A stretch of 64,000 bases of DNA from Thermodesulfobacteriota bacterium (GTDB lineage Bacteria > Desulfobacterota_D > UBA1144 > Nemesobacterales > UBA2774), in contig JBFMCV010000001.1 in assembly GCA_040754335.1 (NCBI GenBank), positions 620,001 to 684,000 of the forward strand, written 5' to 3'. Both the position numbers and the translations under genes were made by a program. Below, piece after piece: positions 34,926-43,313 of this stretch. The notes beneath the pieces were generated by a model. The model saw only the letters and a program-made list of their open reading frames with translations. It had not been told where the DNA came from and made no database searches. The first letter of the stretch is position 1. Each line of letters starts with the position of its first letter.

Positions 34926-35951
34926 TTACTCGGTCTCCCACCAGACCTCCGGGAAACTCTCCCTGATCGCCCTGTCCCCCTCCCCCGGCGGCTCGAGTCC
35001 GAGCGCCCTCATGTCGGCGTCGACCATGATCCTCACGAGCTCCCTGAACCTTATCCGGGGCTCCCAGCCGAGCTCGTTTTTCGCCTTAGTATAGTCCGCC
35101 CGGAACCCCCTCGAGTCGGTAGGCCTGAAAAACCTGGGGTCTATCCTCACGTGCTCCTCCCAGTCGAGTCCCGCGTACGAGAACGCCTCCTCGACGAACT
35201 CGCCCACGGTGTGCGACTCGCCTGTGCCTATAACGTAGTCCCCAGGGGTGCCGTTCTCGAGTATCTTCCACATCATCTCAACGTACTCGGGCGCGTAGCC
35301 CCAGTCCCTCTCCGGCCTGAGGTCCCCGAGAATGAGATATTTCTGTTCGCAAGCCCTGATACGGGCGACCGCGCTCGTTATCTTCCTCGAAACGAATATC
35401 TCCCCCTTCCGGGGCGATTCGTGGTTGAACAGGATGCCGCTTGAGGCGAAGAGGCCGTGCGCCTCCCTGTAGTTCACAGCAGAGAGGTGGGACATAAGCT
35501 TGGCGCACGCGTAGGGGCTGTGCGGACGGAACGGGGAAGACTCGTTCTGGGGAGGTGGAGTAGAGCCGAAAATCTCGCCCGACGAGGACTGGCAGAACCT
35601 GCACCCGGCGCCGCTCTGCTTTATCGATTCCAGCACAGTGAGGGAGCTGAGCCCTGTGATGTCTCCTGAGAATTCGTGCATATCGTACTTCAGGGAAATC
35701 CTGCCGCGCGACTCGAAGTGATAGACCTCGTCCGGGCATATATCCTGGATGAGCCTGGTAAGCTGTTCAGGATCGGACGTGTCGCAGGGGTGGTGCCTGA
35801 CCGGGGTCCCGCGTCCCTCCCGGTCTCCGTATCCGCCGTGCCTGCTCGAACCGTTTACAATGGCGTGCACCTCGTACCCGATCGACCGGAGAAATTCGGC
35901 CATATAAGACCCGTCCTGTCCCGCCGCACCGCTGATCAACGCTTTCTTCAT
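34926..35951 (-). CDS. gmd: GDP-mannose 4,6-dehydratase family protein
   Basis: Encodes 341 residues from the ATG at 35951, where the Rossmann start K-K-A-L-I-S-G-A-A-G-Q-D-G-S-Y begins; an upstream in-frame start adds 20 unrelated residues. The family motifs S-S-S-G-E-I-F-G, Y-A-C-A-K-L and N-H-E-S-P-R-K-G are seen. The C-terminal D-P-R-F-F-R-P-T segment is typical, but what follows it (R-G-F-R-A-D-Y-T-K-A) differs from classical Gmd, so it may act on another GDP-sugar. It stands alone, flanked by repeat-rich gaps. Confidence 0.88.
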   Translation of the reverse strand: MKKALISGAAGQDGSYMAEFLRSIGYEVHAIVNGSSRHGGYGDREGRGTPVRHHPCDTSDPEQLTRLIQDICPDEVYHFESRGRISLKYDMHEFSGDITGLSSLTVLESIKQSGAGCRFCQSSSGEIFGSTPPPQNESSPFRPHSPYACAKLMSHLSAVNYREAHGLFASSGILFNHESPRKGEIFVSRKITSAVARIRACEQKYLILGDLRPERDWGYAPEYVEMMWKILENGTPGDYVIGTGESHTVGEFVEEAFSYAGLDWEEHVRIDPRFFRPTDSRGFRADYTKAKNELGWEPRIRFRELVRIMVDADMRALGLEPPGEGDRAIRESFPEVWWETE

Positions 35952-36337
35952 ATCTTCACGTTCCCGGTAAAGCTCCGCGCGCGGTTGTCCCGCATCCTCC
36001 CTCCGCCGCATATGACTGTAGCGGAGTAAATAATAACCCCTATTGTGTCGTCTGATTTAATGCGACCGACAGTTTCCCCTTTCCCTAATTCTATACCCTT
36101 ATTCGCCGACCTGTATACTCAATCGAATAAGAATAATAAATCAGGCGAAGCAGTAAATAATAAATAATTTACAGCCGGAAATCTCCGGGACAGCATGAAA
36201 TGAACGGGGTATTTATTTTTCCCGACATGCACAGAATCCGGCGGCGGGAGAGCACCCGCCGGCATACGATCCTATTCACCGACCCTGCTCGACCAAACCC
36301 GTTCGCACTGAGCGTGTCGAAGTGCGTAAATTCCGCA

Positions 36338-36485
36338 AGGATTCTGTGCGGGTGAGAACCCGCAGGCACACGATGCATAACCTCAGCTACCGCTCAATTT
36401 CTACGATTGTAATATTTACGCCTGTGGTTGCTTAACAATCATAAAACACACTATGTGTGTGCTTCTTTTCATCAAGGAAAAGAAG
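36338..36485. repeat. Long dispersed repeat (family L), copy 1
   Basis: About 148 bases closely matching 46504-46697. It begins with the family D hairpin GCGGGTGAG...CCCGC, includes an identical TGGTTGCTTAACAATCATAA segment and ends in the hairpin CTTCTTTTC-ATCAAG-GAAAAGAAG. The last part alone recurs at 26635-26660. No protein is encoded. Confidence 0.85.
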
Positions 36486-36684
36486 ATAATATTTTATGTT
36501 TTTTTATGTATTCCAAGTCCTTAAGAAAGCTCAAAGAAGACAACGATCCGGAGCAGCCGCAACTTTCATCACATCCCCTGTGTCACAACTCCTGCCCCCG
36601 ACTACTTGCCATGTACAGAAGTGTGTAAACGGACCCGGCAGGACGAAGCCGGCACGACACGCGCCGAGAGGAGGAAAGCCGGAC

Positions 36685-36712
36685 CCCGCGCCCGTAAGCT
36701 TACGGGCGCGGG
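36685..36712. terminator. Perfect 28-base palindrome after the DUF5989 gene
   Basis: Arms CCCGCGCCCGTAAG and CTTACGGGCGCGGG (14 bp, no mismatch, no loop), eight bases past the stop codon of the small gene. It may end the carbamoyltransferase operon, though there is no T-run on either side. A recombination or protein-binding site is possible. Confidence 0.5.
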
Positions 36713-36719
36713 CCTGCTC

Positions 36720-36899
36720 CTAAAATAGCGTGTATATGAACGGAGCCACCGCCGAGCTCTGGGCGAATATGATAAGGAATGCAAACAGGATCAATATGAT
36801 AATCATAGGCGTGATCCACCACCATTTGTTCTGTATGAAAAACTGGAGAAGCTCCCCCACTATCCCCATCCTGTCGGTCAAGCCCTTTAGGAACGACAT
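36720..36899 (-). CDS. DUF5989-like small membrane protein
   Basis: Encodes 59 residues: M-S-F-L-K-G-L-T-D-R-M-G start, then F-F-I-Q-N-K-W-W-W and one long hydrophobic helix ending in Q-S-S-A-V-A-P-F-I-Y-T-L-F. This short sequence fits the DUF5989 family, small proteins encoded beside carbamoyltransferase and SxtJ genes. A GGAGGG ribosome site lies about 10 bases upstream. It follows the carbamoyltransferase by 69 bases. Its role is unknown. Confidence 0.85.
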   Translation of the reverse strand: MSFLKGLTDRMGIVGELLQFFIQNKWWWITPMIIILILFAFLIIFAQSSAVAPFIYTLF

Positions 36900-36968
36900 A
36901 TGAATATTCCCTCCGAAATGCCGGATAATTTAATCTCTATTCTATATGATCCGGCGAAGCCGCGCCAA

Positions 36969-38756
36969 TCAGGGCAGCTTGTCCTTGTCGACGACGTAAT
37001 TCCCGAGCACGAGCATGTCCATGCCGCTCTTGCTGAACGAATTGAATGCCTCCCCGGGAGTGTTCACTATCGGCTCGCCCTTGAGATTGAACGACGTGTT
37101 AAGCACGACGGGCACTCCGGTCGCCTGACCGAACGCCTCTATGAGCCCGTAATATTTCGGATTCAATTCCTTCCTCACGGTCTGTAGTCTCCCCGTCCCG
37201 TCCACGTGCGTTATCGCCGGCAGCACGTCGCGCTTGTTCTCATGGACGTCCGTCACGTAGAGCATGAAGCGGGCCGGGTAGTGCTTCTCCGGATGGTCGA
37301 GAGCGAAATAATCCCCCGCCCTTTCGACGAGCACGGAAGGAGCGAACGGTCGGAAGGGCTCCCTGAACTTTATCTTCACGTTCACTATGTCCTTCATGTC
37401 GGCCCTCCGGGGGTCTGCCAGTATGCTCCTGTTCCCGAGAGCGCGCGGCCCCCATTCGAACCTCCCCTGGTGCCATCCTATGACCTTCCCCTGAGTGAGC
37501 CCGTCTACGACGCGCGCTATGAGCTTCTCGTCGTCCTCGATCTTCTCGTAGGGGATGTTGTTCTCCTTGAGAAAATCCTCGGATACCGAAGCGCTGTGCT
37601 CCTCGCCCCAGTACGCGTGCTCCATGACGAACTTCCTGGGCTGACCGAGGAGCGCGTGGTATCCGTAGAGCGCGGCCCCCACTGCGCCGCCGCCGTCGCC
37701 TGCCGCGGGCTGTATGTATATCTCGTCGAACGGGGTGTCCGACAGTATCTTCCTGTTGGCGACGCTGTTGAGCGCGACCCCGCCCGCCATGCAGAGCTTG
37801 GGGAGGCCCGTCTCCCTGTAAGCGTACTTCGCCATCTTGAGCATTATCTGCTCGGTCACGACCTGTATGCTCGCTGCGATGTCGGCGTAGTACTGGTTCT
37901 GCGCACCGAGCTCGTCGTAATTGGAAGGCTTATCCCCGAAGTACGACGGATATCCCGTCGCCGGCGTAAAGAAGTGCGCCTTCTGGTCTCTGGGAGTACC
38001 GAAAAGTTTCTCGAATTTACTGTTGAAAGTTTTTTCCGAGGAGTAATGGAACGAGAAGTAGTCCATATCGAGCTCGAACCCGCCGTTCTCGTCCACGTGT
38101 ACGAGCTCGTAGACCTTGTCCACGTGATTCGGCCTGCCGAAGGGAGCCATTCCCATGACCTTGTACTCCCCTTCGTTCACCTCGAAGCCGAGGAACGCCG
38201 TGAACGCGCTGTAGAGGAGCCCGAGCGAATGTGGGAACCTTATCTCTTTTATAAGCCTTATGTCGGTCCCCTTGCCGACCCCCAGAGCGGCCGTAGTCCA
38301 TTCCCCGACGCCGTCCACCGTCAGAACCGCCGCCTCCTCGAAAGGAGAGCAGTAGAACGCGCTCGCGGCGTGGGATAAATGGTGCTCGCTGAAGAGGACT
38401 TTCGACGCCGGCACGCCGAGCTTCTTGAGCAGCAGGTGCTTTACCCAGAGCTTGTCTCCGAGCCACGTGACCATTGCCTCCCTGAAGAGCTTCATCGAGC
38501 GGGGGAACGTCTGCATAGAGCAGAGGAGCAGCCTCTCGAACTTGATGAACGGCTTCTCGAAGAACATCACGTAGTCGATGTCGCCCGTCTCTATGCCGCC
38601 TGTCCTCAGGCAGAAATCTATCGCGTTCTCGGGGAACTCGAAGTCGTGCTTTATGCGGCTGAACCTCTCTTCCTCGGCCGCCGCTACGAGAACGCCGTCC
38701 TTTATGAGCGCGGCCGCCGCATCGTGAAAGTAACATGAGATTCCAAGTATGTTCAT
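36969..38756 (-). CDS. NodU/CmcH-family carbamoyltransferase
   Basis: Encodes 595 residues. The N-terminal HSP70-like Kae1 domain begins N-I-L-G-I-S-C-Y-F-H-D-A-A-A-A-L and contains E-E-E-R-F-S-R-I-K-H-D, and H-H-L-S-H-A-A-S-A-F (metal/carbamoyladenylate site). The C-terminal carbamoyltransferase domain (about 395-590) has G-W-H-Q-G-R-F-E-W-G-P-R-A-L-G-N-R-S and N-T-S-F-N-L-K-G-E-P-I-V. It transfers a carbamoyl group from carbamoyl phosphate to a hydroxyl on a sugar or natural product. Full length, motifs intact. It lies between SxtJ-like and DUF5989 genes. Confidence 0.95.
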   Translation of the reverse strand: MNILGISCYFHDAAAALIKDGVLVAAAEEERFSRIKHDFEFPENAIDFCLRTGGIETGDIDYVMFFEKPFIKFERLLLCSMQTFPRSMKLFREAMVTWLGDKLWVKHLLLKKLGVPASKVLFSEHHLSHAASAFYCSPFEEAAVLTVDGVGEWTTAALGVGKGTDIRLIKEIRFPHSLGLLYSAFTAFLGFEVNEGEYKVMGMAPFGRPNHVDKVYELVHVDENGGFELDMDYFSFHYSSEKTFNSKFEKLFGTPRDQKAHFFTPATGYPSYFGDKPSNYDELGAQNQYYADIAASIQVVTEQIMLKMAKYAYRETGLPKLCMAGGVALNSVANRKILSDTPFDEIYIQPAAGDGGGAVGAALYGYHALLGQPRKFVMEHAYWGEEHSASVSEDFLKENNIPYEKIEDDEKLIARVVDGLTQGKVIGWHQGRFEWGPRALGNRSILADPRRADMKDIVNVKIKFREPFRPFAPSVLVERAGDYFALDHPEKHYPARFMLYVTDVHENKRDVLPAITHVDGTGRLQTVRKELNPKYYGLIEAFGQATGVPVVLNTSFNLKGEPIVNTPGEAFNSFSKSGMDMLVLGNYVVDKDKLP

Positions 38757-38795
38757 AAAAGCTCCGTTTCGCGAATAACGCCGGAATACCGCACG

Positions 38796-39071
38796 TTAAA
38801 ACTGCCTCACCGCCCTCTCCATAGGAGAAACGCCCGGTTTTTCCTCCCTCTGCAGCCAGCCCGTCTTTGCATTCTTTTTTATCTCCAGCGGGTCCGTAAA
38901 CAATTTGACCAGTATGGCGAACGGCATGAGGAGGACGAGATAGAATATGGTGAGTATCACCCTCGCGTTAAAGTCCCCGATCTTCCTCGCGATCTTTTTC
39001 CAGCCTTCCCATATCCTCCTGGGAAGACTCATCTGCGACGTATCGGTCTTTTTTCGATCTATCGTACCCAT
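38796..39071 (-). CDS. SxtJ-family small membrane protein
   Basis: Encodes 91 residues from the ATG at 39071, which has GGGAGG about 13 bases upstream; a GTG at 39113 would add 14 residues. A basic N-terminus, one membrane helix (V-I-L-T-I-F-Y-L-V-L-L-M-P-F-A), and a W-L-Q-R-E ending are features of SxtJ-type proteins linked to carbamoyltransferase genes, as in saxitoxin and surface-glycan clusters. It lies 39 bases before the carbamoyltransferase. Function unknown. Confidence 0.8.
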   Translation of the reverse strand: MGTIDRKKTDTSQMSLPRRIWEGWKKIARKIGDFNARVILTIFYLVLLMPFAILVKLFTDPLEIKKNAKTGWLQREEKPGVSPMERAVRQF

Positions 39072-39221
39072 AAGGAACTCAAACCTCCCTTTGCGGACCG
39101 CAAGCCCGCGCACCGTTTTTACTTTGAATCCGGCGATTTAAAGTTTTAAAGAAGTTAAAAGCTACCCGACAATCGGTCTTTTGAACAGTTAATCGGTTTG
39201 CAGGCATTGAGGGATTGATTT

Positions 39222-39241
39222 AATAAAAGGCCGGGCGCCTT
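39222..39241 (-). terminator. Weak terminator after the J-domain gene
   Basis: Small AAGGC/GCCTT hairpin just after the stop at 39248, followed on the minus strand by TTTTATT. Confidence 0.35.
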
Positions 39242-39247
39242 CCGGGA

Positions 39248-41437
39248 TCACCCGCCTACGGTGTCCGTGTGCTCTATCCTGTAGGTGAGCTCCTGTATCT
39301 TCCACCCGCCGTCCGACCAGAAGAGTCTCCAGTTTATATTCCCCCTCGAGCTCTTGAGCACGCCCGTGCGCTGGTCCTTGAACGTGATGTAGAAGTCCCC
39401 CCGCACTAGCCCGAGAGTATTCTGGAGCGAGACCCTGTTGACCTTTACCTCGTAGCTCACGATGTCGAGCTTGGAGAAATTCGAGCTGTACGTATTCAGC
39501 ACCTTGGCGATGCCTACCCCGTTTTCGACGGCATCGGGCGCGAAAAGGGCCTTGACGCGGTCTATATCCCTGTTCTTGTACGCTGCAACGTAAGAGGACA
39601 CGAATACGTAAACCGAATTCCTGTCGGGTGGTGCGACGGCAGGGGGTATGGGTTCAGGCGCGCTTCGCGACGTGTCTCTTATCGCTACCGCGGACGTCGC
39701 GATTTTCGGGTCGAAATCCTCCGTAATATCCGATTTCACCGGCTGCTTCGCAGGCTTTTCAACCTCTGTGATCAGAGGCTCGGGCAATTTCACTTTCCCG
39801 GCCGGGTCTACCGGGGCAGGCCCGGCTTTCTCCTGCTTTTTCTCCGCTGCGGCAATTTCGGGTTTCGGCTTGACGACGGGAACGCCTTCCCCGGATATAA
39901 GGAGCTTGTCCCCTATGTCTATCTTGTTGTTCCCGAGGCCGTTCAGCCTCGAAAGCTCGTCAGTCGTCGTATCGAACTTATGCGCTATAGACCAGAGAGA
40001 GTCGCCTTTCCTCACCGTGTAGTATTCCCCGTCGGCCGGCTTCTTTTCGGGTTCAGGCATGGTTATTTCCGTTACCTCGCCCTTTTTCTCCGCGGGTTCT
40101 TCCGTCTTTGCGGCTAAACCGGCTTCTGGCGCGGCTTCTTTTTCCGGAGACTCGATCTCCGCATCACCCTGAGAAGAGTCCTTGCCGGAAGAAACTTCTT
40201 TCGTCTCCTCGGCTGCAGGTTTCTCAAGCGACGCGTCGGCTACTTTGAGTGACTCTTGCTTTTCATCCTTATCTTTGATTTCTTCATCTTTGATTTCTTC
40301 CTTGGTTTCAGGCTCGGACGCCTCATCCCCGGTCTTTGCCTGGGTCTTATCCTTCGCGTTATCCGCTTGTGCGGATGCGGTTTTCTCCTCTTTCTCCTCT
40401 ATGGTCACTTCCGTGATCTCTATAGCCTTGTCAGGCTCCTCCACAGGCGCGGTTATATCAGCATTATCGGCTGAGACAGCTTCGGCGCCCTCAGACGGAG
40501 CGATCCGGGCGGTATCGGTCCCGGCTTGTAGTGAAGCGTCTTCCGTCCCGGCCCCGGCAATCTCGGTCTTCGCCTCGCTTGACTGATCCGCTTCCGCCGA
40601 CTTGCTCTCATCCGGTTTTTCAGGCGTCTCCGGCGCTGTCACTACCGGCTCGACGGAGGTTTTAGAGTCCTTCCCGTCTTCGGCGGCGTTAATCGCATCC
40701 CCGGCCGGTTTCCCGGGCTCTATGGGCTTTATTTCGGAAATCCTCTTGTCGACCTTTTCCGTATCGACGAGGTCGCCCTTGTAAACGGTGTTCGGGAGCT
40801 CGGGCGCCTCTATTTCCCGCGCTAGCCTCTCTTTTTCCTCCGTTGACTCGAATATAAGGCCCGAGCCCGAAGCGTACATGACCGCCAGGAACACGACGAC
40901 CATGAGGGACGCCGCGTAATAATATTTCCTCATCTCGTTCTGAGGCACTATGACGGGCGTGGGAGGGAGGTGCTTGTTGTCGTACGCTTCCCTCTTGGCG
41001 CTGTTGCTGAGGACTTCATACGCTTCGTTTATCTTTTTCGAGGTATCGAGCCCCTCTGCCCCCGCTTTGTCGGGGTGATGGGACTTCATGAGCTCTATCC
41101 AGCTCCGCCTGATCTCCTCGTCGGATGCGTTGCGGGGGACGTTCAGCACCTTGTAGTAGTCGAGGGATTCCGGCTGGAAGCTCTGGTAATACGGGATGAA
41201 GAAGTTGAGGACCGACTTCGCCTGCTCTATAACGAAGTCCTCGCTGAGCTTCCGCCTGGCGGCTACGCTCTTGAGCAGCTTGTAATTCGGTGAGCGCTGA
41301 CCAGAGGAAATATCTTTAAGTATGTGGTAGTAATAGACCCTGTCCAGGGAGAACCTCTCGGCGAGCTCCCTTATGTCCTTGGCGTCTATCAGCTCGGATA
41401 CTATCCGCTCGTATTTCCTCTTATCCAGTATGATCAT
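39248..41437 (-). CDS. Multidomain protein: J domain, membrane helix, acidic linker, LysM, NTF2-like domain
   Basis: Encodes 729 residues. Residues 1-85 form a helical, HTH-like region. A DnaJ J domain follows (about 90-150), with D-Y-Y-K-V-L and the essential H-P-D motif. One membrane helix is at about 172-190. Then comes a Glu/Lys/Ala-rich linker of about 270 residues. A LysM peptidoglycan-binding repeat (Y-Y-T-V-R-K-G-D-S-L-W-S-I-A) starts at about 470. The end (about 608-722) is a SnoaL/NTF2-like fold (Y-K-N-R-D-I-D-R-V-K-A-L-F-A-P). The J domain would face the cytoplasm and LysM the cell wall, so the protein could link chaperone activity to the envelope. The fusion is unusual; function not known. 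Confidence 0.85.
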   Translation of the reverse strand: MIILDKRKYERIVSELIDAKDIRELAERFSLDRVYYYHILKDISSGQRSPNYKLLKSVAARRKLSEDFVIEQAKSVLNFFIPYYQSFQPESLDYYKVLNVPRNASDEEIRRSWIELMKSHHPDKAGAEGLDTSKKINEAYEVLSNSAKREAYDNKHLPPTPVIVPQNEMRKYYYAASLMVVVFLAVMYASGSGLIFESTEEKERLAREIEAPELPNTVYKGDLVDTEKVDKRISEIKPIEPGKPAGDAINAAEDGKDSKTSVEPVVTAPETPEKPDESKSAEADQSSEAKTEIAGAGTEDASLQAGTDTARIAPSEGAEAVSADNADITAPVEEPDKAIEITEVTIEEKEEKTASAQADNAKDKTQAKTGDEASEPETKEEIKDEEIKDKDEKQESLKVADASLEKPAAEETKEVSSGKDSSQGDAEIESPEKEAAPEAGLAAKTEEPAEKKGEVTEITMPEPEKKPADGEYYTVRKGDSLWSIAHKFDTTTDELSRLNGLGNNKIDIGDKLLISGEGVPVVKPKPEIAAAEKKQEKAGPAPVDPAGKVKLPEPLITEVEKPAKQPVKSDITEDFDPKIATSAVAIRDTSRSAPEPIPPAVAPPDRNSVYVFVSSYVAAYKNRDIDRVKALFAPDAVENGVGIAKVLNTYSSNFSKLDIVSYEVKVNRVSLQNTLGLVRGDFYITFKDQRTGVLKSSRGNINWRLFWSDGGWKIQELTYRIEHTDTVGG

Positions 41438-42004
41438 AATTCCCCTTCTCCGCTTCCGTCAGCGCCCGGTCATAGGGCCTTGCGGGTACTGCAATAACTT
41501 TATCATATTTATAGAGTTTGTCCTTCCCTGACGATGCGGATGACTCTTCGGCTGCGGACGGTATTGCGCCGCCGTTATCCGGCGCATAACGAAATACTAA
41601 GCCTTTTTCAGGGGGTGAGAATGATGATGAATTGATTCCGGCACCTCCGCGTCAGATTCCATCACCCTTTCCCGGACGGGCGCTAAAAACCGCTCTCCTA
41701 CATAATTATCATGTATTAGAGACGATTGGGCAAGTTTTTTTGAAAAATCGCCGTAAATTGCAACAGTGCGGCCAGGCGAGAGGATTTTCTCCCTTCGAAG
41801 TCTGTCTTTGCGAGGCTCCGAAGGAGCCGCGGCAATCTCATGAAAAATGCAGGATCGCCACGTCGCTCTGCTCCTCAAAGGGCTGGATGTGTGGTATACC
41901 CCATCCGGATGGCCAAGGGAAGGCGCAGACCGCGCAGCTCATATTTGACAAAACCGGTTTTCCCGAAAGAATTATGGGGCTAAAAATCACCTGGAGGCAT
42001 GAAA
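41438..42004. other. Long leader and repeat before ndk
   Basis: 567 bases without a supported gene. A family F palindromic repeat is at 41806-41875. A -35 TTGACA at 41945-41950 is the best ndk promoter sign, but its -10 is weak. Other open frames overlap repeats and look non-coding. Confidence 0.45.
41806..41875. repeat. Palindromic repeat (family F)
   Basis: Two arms, TTTGCGAGGCTCCGAAGGAG and its counterpart CGTCGCTCTGCTCCTCAAAG, enclose CGCGGCAATCTCAT. A half copy is at 24181-24219. Confidence 0.6.
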
Positions 42005-42424
42005 TTGGAACGCACATTATCGATTATAAAACCCGACGGAGTAGAAAAAAACGTGATCGGAGAGGTCATCAGCAGGTTCGAGAAGAACGGTCTCAGGGTA
42101 GCGGCCCTCAAGATGGCGAAGCTCACCAAAAAGGACGCGGAAGGGTTCTACGCAGTGCATAAGGAAAGGCCCTTTTACGGGAGCCTCACCGATTTCATGT
42201 CGAGAGGCCCTGTCGTGCTCATGGTGCTCGAAGGCGAGAACGCTATCGCCAAAAACAGGGAGATAATGGGCGCTACCAACCCCGCCCAGGCGGCTGAAGG
42301 GACGATAAGGAAGGACTTCGCCACGAGCATCGAGGAGAACACCGTCCACGGGTCGGACTCCCCCGAATCGGCCGCCTTCGAGATCGGCTACTTCTTCAAC
42401 GCGCTCGAGATTTGCGGGGGATGA
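42005..42424 (+). CDS. ndk: Nucleoside diphosphate kinase
   Basis: Encodes 139 residues if read from the TTG at 42005. An ATG six bases earlier (41999) is only one base from the GGAGG at 41993-41997, too close; the TTG is seven bases away, and from it the protein begins [11 protein letters not shown], a common Ndk start. The active-site histidine is in E-N-T-V-H-G-S-D-S near residue 117. It balances nucleoside triphosphates. Length is normal for the family. Confidence 0.95.
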   Translation: MERTLSIIKPDGVEKNVIGEVISRFEKNGLRVAALKMAKLTKKDAEGFYAVHKERPFYGSLTDFMSRGPVVLMVLEGENAIAKNREIMGATNPAQAAEGTIRKDFATSIEENTVHGSDSPESAAFEIGYFFNALEICGG

Positions 42425-42467
42425 GCCGCCGGATAGCCGGAAGACCGGCGTACTTGAACCTCCCTTC

Positions 42468-42540
42468 TGTAGGAGCGCCTTTCCTGAATCAAGCTTGCGC
42501 TGAACTTGATTCAGTATTCAGGACAGGCCAGCCGCGATAT
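42468..42540. repeat. Family C hairpin interrupted in its loop
   Basis: The arms TGTAGGAGCG and CCAGCCGCGATAT match the intact copies at 24263 and 34833, but the GCTT loop (here CCTT) is followed by a 46-base insert (42482-42527). Confidence 0.75.
42482..42527 (-). mobile_element. 46-bp REP-like palindromic insert, copy 1
   Basis: On the minus strand it starts CCTGTCCTGAA and ends ATTCAGGA, with an inner CTGAA/TTCAG hairpin. Copy 2 (46640-46685) has the same length and ends in the other repeat family. In both, the sequence directly after TCAGGA is AAGG. No protein is encoded. Confidence 0.7.
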
Positions 42541-42574
42541 TAAACCCGTTCGTCCTGAGCTTGCTATTTATCTT

Positions 42575-42651
42575 CCCCCCTTAGAAAAAGGGGGATTAAG
42601 GGGGATTTAAAAAAAATCCTCCCTAACCCTCCCTATTCCAAAGGAGGGAAT
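42575..42651. repeat. Paired inverted family E repeats
   Basis: Two CCCTCC...GGAGGG-type units in opposite orientation, joined by an A-run: a large inverted repeat. A similar pair is at 55542-55628 and a single unit at 53408-53440. Confidence 0.7.
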
Positions 42652-42747
42652 TAAGTACTCTTGCGTCAATCTCTTGTTTGATCCCCCATCCTCACACCTA
42701 TATCCCCTCCAACGCCCCCTTACATCTTACAGGACCATATTACATTA

Positions 42748-42776
42748 TTTACTGTACCCATTAATTATGATATACT
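42748..42776 (+). promoter_or_regulatory. Promoter of the Cys-rich lipoprotein gene
   Basis: TTTACT (42748-42753), a 17-base spacer, then TATACT (42771-42776), 48 bases before the start codon. Confidence 0.6.
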
Positions 42777-42824
42777 CCAAATACGTGTAATTCATCAGAC
42801 CGACTCGAACAGGAGGATGGGAAT

Positions 42825-43199
42825 ATGCCTAAAGCACTCGGCATTCTGTTTTTAACAATTCTTATAGCAGGCTGCGACGGCGATAACGAGCTCGATTGTT
42901 TCACGATTGAAGAAGTACGCGAATCCGATTGCCTCGCGGATGCCATGCTAAATTCGTGCGACAGGATAAGCTGCAGCTCCGCTAACGCGGACTTGTTTCC
43001 GCCGCTTACACCTAATTGCGAATTCGTCGATTGTGAATCGTTCGATTGCGAGGAAGTTCGTTACAACATAGACGACATGCTCATCATCGGACCGGGGACT
43101 TTTACAGATCTTCACCTCGGCGAAACCGGTGGATTTGACGGGATTATAAACGTTGAGGGAGAGGACGAGGTGGCCGAATGTTTCTTCGTCGTGCCGTGA
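42825..43199 (+). CDS. Small cysteine-rich lipoprotein
   Basis: Encodes 124 residues behind an AGGAGG site 8 bases upstream. The signal peptide ends in a lipobox L-I-A-G-C, so the mature N-terminus is Cys16. Eight more cysteines follow in the first 75 mature residues and near the end, in pairs such as D-C-x(7-8)-D-C, enough for four disulfide bonds. The protein is acidic. No family recognised. It has its own good promoter and stands alone, between repeat-rich gaps. Confidence 0.75.
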   Translation: MPKALGILFLTILIAGCDGDNELDCFTIEEVRESDCLADAMLNSCDRISCSSANADLFPPLTPNCEFVDCESFDCEEVRYNIDDMLIIGPGTFTDLHLGETGGFDGIINVEGEDEVAECFFVVP

Positions 43200-43245
43200 C
43201 GTAAAGGCTTTCCTCGAATAGCAACGGCGCCGTCTCTGATTTTAA

Positions 43246-43306
43246 ACCCGTTCGTGCTGAGCTTGTCGAAGCACGCAGCTTTTCCCGACATGCACAGAAC
43301 GGCAAA
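43246..43306. repeat. Family B palindrome followed by truncated family D
   Basis: CCGTTCGTGCTGAGCTTGTC with GTGCT/AGCAC compensating changes in the arms, then CCCGACATGCACAGAA, the start of family D. Both occur in this order elsewhere only in reverse, so the modules shuffle. Confidence 0.65.
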
Positions 43307-43313
43307 GCACCCC

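Larger units (their letters stand above)
35952..36719. repeat. Gap with composite repeats
   Basis: No gene is supported in this 768-base gap. It contains a family D unit (36221-36270), a family B palindrome (36297-36326), the long repeat L copy 1 (36338-36485), and a 28-base perfect palindrome (36685-36712). The stretch 36030-36180 is AT-rich with no clear feature. Confidence 0.6.
42425..42824. repeat. Gap with nested repeats
   Basis: 400 bases with no gene. From left: a family C hairpin broken by a 46-bp insert (42468-42540), a half copy of family B (42544-42562), two opposed family E units (42575-42651), then the promoter of the next gene. Confidence 0.6.

Noticed and set aside
36030-36485. 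CRISPR-like repeat array
   Set aside because: Repeats differ from each other, are not evenly spaced and have no spacers of constant length.
37206-38378. Open frame of 390 codons opposite the carbamoyltransferase
   Set aside because: Antisense shadow of a well-conserved gene; composition and content do not look like protein.
42575-42651. Insertion sequence ends
   Set aside because: No transposase frame and too short; it is a palindromic repeat pair.
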